In this document: positions 1 to 5,022 of the stretch, one piece after another
Numbering within the stretch: position 1 is the first letter of the stretch
Layout: every line of letters begins with the position of its first letter
Assembly: GCA_013330385.1 (NCBI GenBank)
Contig: DUIL01000133.1
Location: 1 to 5,022 of the forward strand
Reading direction: 5' to 3'
DNA from: Candidatus Thalassarchaeaceae archaeon
GTDB taxonomy: Archaea; Thermoplasmatota; Poseidoniia; Poseidoniales; Thalassarchaeaceae
DNA: 5,022 nucleotides
Notes under the pieces: generated by a model
What the model was told of the DNA's origin: nothing
What the model saw: the letters and a program-made list of their open reading frames with translations, nothing else
Database searches by the model: none
Translations under genes and position numbers: made by a program

Positions 1-1560
1 CATCACCCAGAGGGGGTCAATGGACGTGGTCACTCCCGTTGGTTGGAATACAATTGAATGTTCATCAACATGGCCATCTGCATCGATAAGAATGACGAGT
101 CTGAATGCTTGCGGACTAGCATCAACAGTTCTAGAAAGGTTGAATGAAACTTCTTCATGAGAGGCTTGAGATACATCGTCAAACCTACACACTGCTCTTT
201 CGTCAAGACATTCAGATTCTATTTGCCAATCCCCTAATGGATCACCTTCAACGCGCATCTGTAGCCAGCCTGACACAGAGACAACTCCAGCTGGTTCCAG
301 TAGCAAGTTGACCTCAGCATGCCCGTTCTCAAAGGCGATGTACTCGGGCCATGACTCGGTCGAGAGGCCCTCGTCCCAATCTGAGATTTCATAGGTAGGA
401 TTCATACCCGGGAATCCGGTAAGAAGAACGAATACCATTATCGCACTAAATTTCATACGGTCTTCATCAGAAAGCCCCTTAGCAGCATCAACAATTAGAG
501 GAGAGGGTGTGTTTTCTGGACTGAATCTGCGCATGGCCGCAAGTGCACCAATGAGAAGCCAAGGCCAGTATTCCGTATTAACGAAAATCAATACCATGGC
601 GGCAAGAGTTGCAATGAATATCGGAGTTTGTCGCTCAGGGTTTGACATTTCATTAGGGCCAATTATTGAATGGAGAAGACGATCACCAGGCAGACCTGGG
701 ACTGGAAGAAGTAGAGTCCAACCAACTAGTGATAGTCCTATTCCGGCCAAAGCCGAAAGATGTGGCCACTGGAGTCGTAACCACAAATCATCACCAAGCC
801 ACTCAAGTGAGAGAATTGTTACTAGGGAGTTGTTCTGGAAAGCAATAGGCATCTCGCTTAGATTAGGTGGCTCAGAGGGAGTCAAACTTAGTCCGATTAC
901 AGTTAGGATAGTTCCACATAGAAATAATATCAATGGGGCGATTAACTCAATCAGACCCAGAGATTTTCGGTCAGGCATTGGTGTCAGGTCGGCTCTACGT
1001 TGACTCAATAGCCCGGCTATCCCAAACGGCCAGATTGGAGACACGATAGGGAAAGCAATTGGAACAATATGACCGATTTCTATTCCAAAATGACTCGCAG
1101 TACGCTTCCTAATATCGCTTGCTAGAAATAAAACAAACATTATTGGAAGGGAGAATTGAATTATCGAATTACGCAGAATATCTTGGTCAAAACTGGCCGC
1201 ATCGGGGTTGAATCGCAATTGCCAGACAGAACCAACTAGAGTCAAGAAACCGGCCATCATAGACCATACAGCGATATTTTGCCAATTCGGAATCATAGGT
1301 TCAGATACAGGATATGGAGCAATACTGAGGATATTTGGTTGTCCCGCGTCCAACATCGCAAGCCAGCCTAATTCCTCTAGATGGGAGTTCAATTCCACAA
1401 GTGCATCGCTATCGGATATCCCCCCTCTTGCCTGAGCCTGCCAAGCAACTCCGGTAACTATTTCATTGCCCAAAATGAAGTGACGCTCAATGACATATTG
1501 CAGCAACTCTTGCTGATTCCATGCATGATGATCTAGAACCAATGACTCATGCTCTGACAT
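1..1560 (-). CDS. Membrane protein with M50B/EGY site-2-protease fold lacking the zinc-binding residues (putative pseudoprotease), 3' end outside window
   Basis: The frame is open for 520 codons from an ATG at 1560 to the window edge, so the protein is partial. An N-terminal soluble domain (about residues 15-90) resembles the domain preceding the protease core in plant/cyanobacterial EGY proteins. Hydrophobic segments follow at about 95-113, 134-148, 163-185, 201-226, 267-288, 313-328, 331-343 and 371-386. Landmarks fall in M50B order: a helix ending at the HExxH position, a Gly-Ile about nine residues later, a Pro-rich re-entrant-like stretch, a P-x-R-K/R motif (196-199), a helix resembling the family's AAAGPLAG helix, then LLLPVPGLPGDR (283-294) where active members have NLLPxxxLDGGR. 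The HExxH position reads ASDIR (147-151) and the Asp of LDG is Pro291, so all three metal ligands and the catalytic Glu are absent. Residues about 405-510 are beta-rich, with Cys451 and Cys458 as a possible disulfide. Membrane-embedded metalloprotease chemistry is therefore unlikely; a scaffold or chaperone role is inference. Fold assignment is by eye. The ATG is chosen because a Shine-Dalgarno site lies 9 nt upstream; the frame stays open upstream to a stop at 1615-1617. Confidence 0.8.
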   Translation of the reverse strand, partial: MSEHESLVLDHHAWNQQELLQYVIERHFILGNEIVTGVAWQAQARGGISDSDALVELNSHLEELGWLAMLDAGQPNILSIAPYPVSEPMIPNWQNIAVWSMMAGFLTLVGSVWQLRFNPDAASFDQDILRNSIIQFSLPIMFVLFLASDIRKRTASHFGIEIGHIVPIAFPIVSPIWPFGIAGLLSQRRADLTPMPDRKSLGLIELIAPLILFLCGTILTVIGLSLTPSEPPNLSEMPIAFQNNSLVTILSLEWLGDDLWLRLQWPHLSALAGIGLSLVGWTLLLPVPGLPGDRLLHSIIGPNEMSNPERQTPIFIATLAAMVLIFVNTEYWPWLLIGALAAMRRFSPENTPSPLIVDAAKGLSDEDRMKFSAIMVFVLLTGFPGMNPTYEISDWDEGLSTESWPEYIAFENGHAEVNLLLEPAGVVSVSGWLQMRVEGDPLGDWQIESECLDERAVCRFDDVSQASHEEVSFNLSRTVDASPQAFRLVILIDADGHVDEHSIVFQPTGVTTSIDPLWVM

Positions 1561-1565
1561 GTATT

Positions 1566-1584
1566 CAACCACCTCCGGTGGTTG
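1566..1584 (-). promoter_or_regulatory. Perfect 8-bp inverted repeat with 3-nt loop enclosing the ribosome binding site
   Basis: On the minus strand the arms CAACCACC (1584-1577) and GGTGGTTG (1573-1566) are exact reverse complements separated by GGA (1576-1574). The RNA hairpin would end 5 nt before the start codon at 1560. The Shine-Dalgarno core GGAGGTG is made of the loop plus the first half of the 3' arm, so folding would partly hide it. No T tract follows on the minus strand, which argues against an intrinsic-terminator reading. The repeat is directly visible; control of translation is inference. Confidence 0.55.
1570..1576 (-). promoter_or_regulatory. Shine-Dalgarno site of the pseudoprotease gene
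   Basis: GGAGGTG on the minus strand lies 9 nt upstream of the ATG at 1560-1558 and matches the anti-Shine-Dalgarno end of archaeal 16S rRNA. It decides the start over in-frame upstream GTG (1572-1570) and TTG (1608-1606) codons, which have no comparable site at the right distance. It sits inside the hairpin described above. Confidence 0.8.
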
Positions 1585-1635
1585 CGAACTTGGACACTCA
1601 CCTATCAATCCGCGCTAGGCATAGACTGAGAAAAA

Positions 1636-2253
1636 TCACTTGTTCTTGAATCGCTTCAGACGGAATGTTTCTTCTCTTTCCATTTCTTCTAAACGAAGTT
1701 GAATAAAGGTCTGCGCTTCCTTCATCTCAGGTATTACCTTGAACTCTAGAGCATTGACTCGGCGCTTAGTTGCCTCAATTTCTTCCAAAAGGCGCTTGAG
1801 AGTTGCTTCCATTTCAGCTGCCTTGACTATGTTTGCGATAAGATTGGAATAAGCATCAGCAGCCTCATCAATGTAAGGAGAACCACCTATCAGACCAGTA
1901 CCCCTGTCCTCGATTGTTGAAGTCAAATTCTCTCCAACTACCTTTGGTACTACTACGCCCATAATGTTTCGAGGAGATACCTCGACAAAAGGAGATGCAG
2001 AGTTGGCAATCGCTGCACTCTTGACAACTAGACCACCCTCGATAGAACTAGCAAGTCCGATTGCCTCAACGGCCTCACGGTAAGTGGCTACAAGTTCCTC
2101 ACGAGCAGTAATCATCTCTGAAAGCAAAGTACGGAATTCATGGAAAAGTCCGTCGCGCTTCATCTTCAGCAGATTGTATCCACTAGATGTTTGCTTGATT
2201 CGACGCTTGAGGTTAATCAGCTCAGAGCGGGTCGGTTTTATGTCGAGTGCCAT
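1636..2253 (-). CDS. atpD: V/A-type ATP synthase subunit D (central stalk)
   Basis: The 205-residue protein has the usual length of archaeal subunit D, the central-stalk rotor shaft that turns inside the A3B3 head and couples it to the membrane rotor. It is built of two long helical segments, about residues 5-68 and 126-200, expected to pair as an antiparallel coiled coil, with a Gly/Val/Pro-rich middle part (about 72-125). The family motif RRVNALEFKVIP is at 164-175, and the N-terminal PTRSELINLKRRI (7-19) is also typical. The C-terminus is highly charged. It follows atpB after 39 nt and has its own strong ribosome binding site, as expected for a subunit present once per complex and translated separately from A and B. 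It is soluble and acts on the cytoplasmic face. The gene appears intact. Confidence 0.95.
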   Translation of the reverse strand: MALDIKPTRSELINLKRRIKQTSSGYNLLKMKRDGLFHEFRTLLSEMITAREELVATYREAVEAIGLASSIEGGLVVKSAAIANSASPFVEVSPRNIMGVVVPKVVGENLTSTIEDRGTGLIGGSPYIDEAADAYSNLIANIVKAAEMEATLKRLLEEIEATKRRVNALEFKVIPEMKEAQTFIQLRLEEMEREETFRLKRFKNK

Positions 2254-2260
2254 ACTGTTT

Positions 2261-2269
2261 CACCTCCTT
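2261..2269 (-). promoter_or_regulatory. Shine-Dalgarno site of atpD
   Basis: AAGGAGGTG on the minus strand lies 7 nt upstream of the atpD ATG at 2253-2251, in the 39-nt gap after the atpB stop. It is an extended match to the archaeal 16S 3' end and confirms the start. No inverted repeat covers it, unlike the site of the next gene. Confidence 0.85.
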
Positions 2270-2292
2270 CATCAAATCACAAATTGGAGTTT

Positions 2293-3678
2293 TCACTCTT
2301 TCTTCTCGGTTGGGTGATACTTGTCAATCCACTTTTGGTCTAGACGAACTAGATACTTTGTATCAATGTTCGACAATAATTCCCAAGCATAGTCAAGAGT
2401 CCCTTCGCCGATTGTACGGTCTTCATCACGTCCCTGTCGTAGGAATTGATTCTCAAAAATATCTGAGAACTTCAGCAATTGAAGGTCACGCTCATTTAGC
2501 GCATCTTCTCCGACAATTGCAACCAAACCACGTAGTTCACGACCCTGTGCATATGCTGCATAAAGTTGGTCGGATACAGACTTGTGATCCTCTCTAGTCT
2601 TATCAGGTCCAATACCTGCGTTCATCAGTCGACTGAGCGAAGGTAGAACGTTGATTGGAGGATAGATACCCTTCTGATGCAATTCACGGGAAATTACAAT
2701 TTGTCCTTCTGTGATATATCCTGAAAGATCAGGGATTGGATGGGTGATGTCGTCACCGGGCATAGTCAAAATTGGGAATTGAGTGATTGAACCCTTCTTG
2801 CCCTTAACAAGACCTGCACGCTCATAGAGCATAGCCAAGTCAGTGTACATGTAACCTGGATAACCACGTCGACCAGGAACCTCTTCACGGGCTGCACCGA
2901 TTTGACGCAATGATTCACAATAATTTGTCATGTCAGTGTAAATGACGAGCACGTGATAATCGTGCTCGAATGCAAGGTATTCTGCTGCAGTAAGAGCAAG
3001 ACGAGGAGTAATCAAACGCTCGACTGCAGGGTCGTCAGCTAAGTTAACGAAAAGGCAAGCGTTCTCGAGTGCACCAGTTCGCTCCAAATCGTGAACGAAG
3101 AAGTTGTACTCTTCTGCTGTGATTCCCATTGCACAGAAAACTACGACGAAATCATCGTCGCTACCAACAAGCTTTGCTTGTCGAGCAATCTGAAGTGCGA
3201 TATCGTTGTGTGGAAGACCTGCTGCACTAAAGATAGGCAACTTCTGTCCACGAACTAGAGAAGTACAAGCATCGATTGCTGAAATTCCAGTTTGAATGAA
3301 CGCTTCTGGACTCTCACGTGAGTAAGGGTTGATTGCAGCACCGATAATGTCAGCCATCTCGTCAGCGACGATTTCTGGACCACCATCACGAGGGCGGCCT
3401 GCACCATCGAGAATTCTACCGATTAAATCAGTTGAAACTGGTAATTTGAAAACATCACCCATGAACTTGACACCGGTTTGTCGGTCGACGGATGCAGTTC
3501 CTTCGAAAACCTGAACGATGACTTGATCATCTGAAGTATCGAGAACTTGACCATTTTTCATGGTGCCATCAGATAGGCGCAATTGTACGATTTCTCCAAA
3601 TGCCACTGGTTCGGTTTTATTCAGGAACACAAGAGGTCCCTTAACGTCAGTAATTGTGCGGTATTCTTTGCCACTCAT
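2293..3678 (-). CDS. atpB: V/A-type ATP synthase subunit B (non-catalytic nucleotide-binding subunit)
   Basis: The 461-residue protein matches the usual length of archaeal subunit B, which alternates with subunit A in the A3B3 hexamer. The N-terminal beta-barrel (about 5-75) begins RTITDVKGPLVF and leads to LIGRILDGAGRPRDGGP (85-101). Where subunit A has a Walker A loop, B has SAAGLPHNDIALQIARQ (151-167), which lacks the GKT signature; this is normal for the family and marks it as non-catalytic. Other family landmarks are GITAEEYNFF (185-194), the Asp of VIYTDMTNY (245-253), EVPGRRGYPGYMYTDLA (266-282) and PPINVLPSLSRLMNAG (340-355). That last motif is the alpha/beta ATPase signature and includes Arg350, the probable arginine finger acting in the neighbouring A subunit. 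A helical C-terminal domain follows. The ATG directly follows the atpA stop, which points to coupled translation. By hand count, none of its 34 Ile codons is ATA. Confidence 0.97.
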   Translation of the reverse strand: MSGKEYRTITDVKGPLVFLNKTEPVAFGEIVQLRLSDGTMKNGQVLDTSDDQVIVQVFEGTASVDRQTGVKFMGDVFKLPVSTDLIGRILDGAGRPRDGGPEIVADEMADIIGAAINPYSRESPEAFIQTGISAIDACTSLVRGQKLPIFSAAGLPHNDIALQIARQAKLVGSDDDFVVVFCAMGITAEEYNFFVHDLERTGALENACLFVNLADDPAVERLITPRLALTAAEYLAFEHDYHVLVIYTDMTNYCESLRQIGAAREEVPGRRGYPGYMYTDLAMLYERAGLVKGKKGSITQFPILTMPGDDITHPIPDLSGYITEGQIVISRELHQKGIYPPINVLPSLSRLMNAGIGPDKTREDHKSVSDQLYAAYAQGRELRGLVAIVGEDALNERDLQLLKFSDIFENQFLRQGRDEDRTIGEGTLDYAWELLSNIDTKYLVRLDQKWIDKYHPTEKKE

Positions 3679-5022
3679 TCAGTTCGCCTCCATTGTTGCA
3701 GAAATCTGCTTATTCATATCATCGAGAAGACCTTCGATTTTCTCAGCATATCCTTCTGCGAATCGTCCGCGCATCAAATCTGAGCGCGCTGGAACATTGA
3801 CAACATCTTCTAGCATTGCACCACCAGCAAGGGCTTTCTTCGATTCTTCTTGGAAGGAAAGAATCGCCTTTGCCATTGTGTATTGTAGGTTCAAATCACT
3901 GTAAGTATCGACGTCGTGGAATGCGTTCTGTTGTAGGAAGAATTCACGAATCATACGAGCAACTTCGAGAGTCAACTGTTGGTCAACAGGAAGTGCATCG
4001 GAGCCGACCAGTTGAACGATTTCTTGCAACTCAGACTCAACCTGAAGTAAAGCGCTGATCTCGGTACGAACTTCTGGGAAGTCGTTTGAGATATTATCGC
4101 GGTACCACTGATTTAGTGAAGGTGGGTATAGTGAGTATGAGTTCAACCAGTTAATTGCAGGGAAGTGACGTTGTCGTGCAAGACCTGCGTCTAATCCCCA
4201 GAACACCTTAACGATACGAAGTGTACCTTGGCTGACCGGTTCAGAAATATCTCCACCCGGTGGAGAAACCGCTCCGATAACAGAAATTGAACCATCATCG
4301 CCACTCAATGTTTCGACACGCCCTGCGCGCTCGTAGAATTCAGCCAGACGGCTTGAGAGGTAAGCAGGGTATCCTTCCTCACCGGGCATTTCTTCAAGAC
4401 GTGAAGAGATTTCACGCATTGCTTCAGCCCAACGACTTGTAGAATCAGCCATCAATGCCACATCGTATCCCATATCTCGGAAGTACTCCGCTATGGTAAT
4501 TCCAGTGTAAACAGATGCTTCACGAGCTGCTACTGGCATGTTCGAGGTGTTTGCAATCATGGTGGTTCTGTTCATCAGAGCCTTTCCTGTGTGAGGGTCG
4601 ATAAGGTGAGGGAATTCAGTTAGAACTTCAGTCATCTCATTTCCACGCTCTCCGCAACCAATGTAAACTACGATTTGTGCATCAGACCACTTTGCGAGTT
4701 GTTGTTGTGTTACTGTCTTACCAGACCCGAATGGACCAGGGATTCCAGCAGTACCACCCTTAGCCAGAGGGAAGAGGAAGTCGAGGATTCTCTGGCCTGT
4801 GATTAGTGGAGTATCTGGGGCATATTTCTGGACAAATGGTCGAGGGGTTCGAACTGGCCACTTCTGCATCATAGTGATTTCAGTACCGTCTTCGAGAGTA
4901 CAAACAGTCTGAGTTACATTGAACTCACCTGATTTGATGCTCTTGATGACACCAGACGTTCCTGGTGGGACCATAACGCGGTGCTCGATTGTTTCAGTTT
5001 CTTGAACTGTACCGAGAACTGC
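3679..5022 (-). CDS. atpA: V/A-type ATP synthase subunit A (catalytic), N-terminus outside window
   Basis: The frame is open from the window edge to the TGA at 3681-3679, giving 447 residues. Full-length archaeal A subunits have about 580, so roughly 135 N-terminal residues are missing. The ATG at 4974-4972 is internal: the frame upstream of it encodes VLGTVQETETIEHRVMVPPG, a conserved internal stretch. Subunit A performs ATP synthesis or hydrolysis in the A3B3 head. Counting from the edge, the Walker A loop GPFGSGKT is at 96-103, the catalytic GER region at about 124-126, the Walker B-like LMADSTSRW at 190-198, EEMPGEEGYPAYL at 210-222, the GAVSPPGGDISEPV segment at about 250-263 and NWLNSYSLY at 291-299, followed by a helical C-terminal domain. 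The Walker A loop, the known intein site in some archaeal A subunits, is uninterrupted here. The key residues are intact, so this should be an active catalytic subunit. Confidence 0.97.
   Translation of the reverse strand, partial: AVLGTVQETETIEHRVMVPPGTSGVIKSIKSGEFNVTQTVCTLEDGTEITMMQKWPVRTPRPFVQKYAPDTPLITGQRILDFLFPLAKGGTAGIPGPFGSGKTVTQQQLAKWSDAQIVVYIGCGERGNEMTEVLTEFPHLIDPHTGKALMNRTTMIANTSNMPVAAREASVYTGITIAEYFRDMGYDVALMADSTSRWAEAMREISSRLEEMPGEEGYPAYLSSRLAEFYERAGRVETLSGDDGSISVIGAVSPPGGDISEPVSQGTLRIVKVFWGLDAGLARQRHFPAINWLNSYSLYPPSLNQWYRDNISNDFPEVRTEISALLQVESELQEIVQLVGSDALPVDQQLTLEVARMIREFFLQQNAFHDVDTYSDLNLQYTMAKAILSFQEESKKALAGGAMLEDVVNVPARSDLMRGRFAEGYAEKIEGLLDDMNKQISATMEAN
3685..3691 (-). promoter_or_regulatory. 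Shine-Dalgarno site of atpB, inside the end of atpA
   Basis: GGAGGCG on the minus strand lies 6 nt upstream of the atpB ATG (3678-3676). It overlaps the codons for the last residues of AtpA (Glu-Ala). The atpA stop TGA (3681-3679) abuts the atpB ATG with no gap. This arrangement fits coupled translation of two subunits needed in equal numbers. Confidence 0.8.

Larger units (their letters stand above)
1561..1635. other. 75-nt intergenic gap between atpD and the pseudoprotease gene
   Basis: The gap separates the atpD stop codon from the ATG at 1560. On the minus strand it opens with a short run of five T (1635-1631) and closes with the inverted repeat and ribosome binding site described separately. 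I see no convincing archaeal TATA box or BRE, so read-through from the atp operon is the simplest source of transcript, although the T run could reduce it. Confidence 0.5.

Noticed and set aside
509..1003. Plus-strand open frame of 164 codons, and smaller ones at 666-848 and 1208-1435
   Set aside because: They lie antisense to the 520-codon minus-strand membrane protein, have no recognisable domain and read as low-complexity shadow translations. The minus frame has coherent transmembrane helices, family landmarks and a ribosome binding site.
1566..1584. The inverted repeat read as an intrinsic terminator of the atp operon
   Set aside because: No T tract follows the stem on the minus strand, and the stem overlaps the ribosome binding site of the next gene, so a translational role fits better.
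1631..1635. Run of five T on the minus strand just after atpD as a transcription terminator
   Set aside because: Archaeal termination uses oligo-T tracts, but a single run of five in a moderately AT-rich sequence is weak evidence.
2084..2597. Overlapping plus-strand open frames across the atpD/atpB region
   Set aside because: They are antisense to confidently identified subunits D and B, have no plausible product and arise from the reverse frames of conserved coding sequence.
2293..3678. Missing Walker A motif in atpB as a sign of a defective gene
   Set aside because: B subunits of V/A-type ATPases normally lack a functional P-loop; the rest of the protein is full length and conserved.
3329..4058. 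Plus-strand open frames across atpB and the atpB/atpA junction
   Set aside because: They are antisense to conserved ATPase genes, with Ser/Arg-rich compositions typical of shadow frames.
4714..4737. Possible intein in the atpA Walker A loop
   Set aside because: Some archaeal A subunits carry an intein here, but GPFGSGKT and its flanks are continuous.
4972..4974. ATG at 4974 as the start of atpA
   Set aside because: The frame is open to the window edge and the sixteen residues before it are conserved AtpA sequence, so the true start lies outside the window.

Overview
This window comes from an archaeon. It carries four genes, all on the minus strand and reading right to left: the 3' three quarters of atpA, then atpB and atpD (V/A-type ATP synthase), then a large membrane protein that runs off the left edge. 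The archaeal assignment rests on the A-type A/B/D gene order and protein sequences. Moderate base composition, strong Shine-Dalgarno sites and the general look of the proteins suggest a planktonic Thermoplasmatota-like lineage, such as Marine Group II/Poseidoniales. That placement is an impression from the sequence and was not tested with a tree.

Layout. Positions 5022-3679 hold atpA without its N-terminus. It ends in TGA directly abutting the ATG of atpB (3678-2293). A 39-nt gap carrying a strong ribosome binding site leads to atpD (2253-1636). A 75-nt gap follows, containing a perfect 8-bp inverted repeat that overlaps the ribosome binding site of the last gene. That gene starts at 1560 and is open to position 1, so 520 codons are visible with no stop. 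The three atp genes form a tight unit and encode the catalytic A subunit, the non-catalytic B subunit and the central-stalk D subunit of the A1 motor.

The most interesting element is the left-hand gene. Its layout follows the M50B/EGY branch of site-2 proteases: an N-terminal soluble domain, a multi-helix membrane core, and the usual landmarks in order. However, the positions that should carry the zinc-binding HExxH read ASDIR, and the position of the third ligand in the later NLLPxxxLDG-like motif is Pro. It therefore looks like a site-2-protease-fold pseudoprotease, with a beta-rich C-terminal domain added. Its ribosome binding site lies in a predicted hairpin, and its codon use differs from that of the atp genes. 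A dedicated link to the ATP synthase is suggested only by position. No RNA genes, mobile elements, CRISPR arrays or long repeats were seen.
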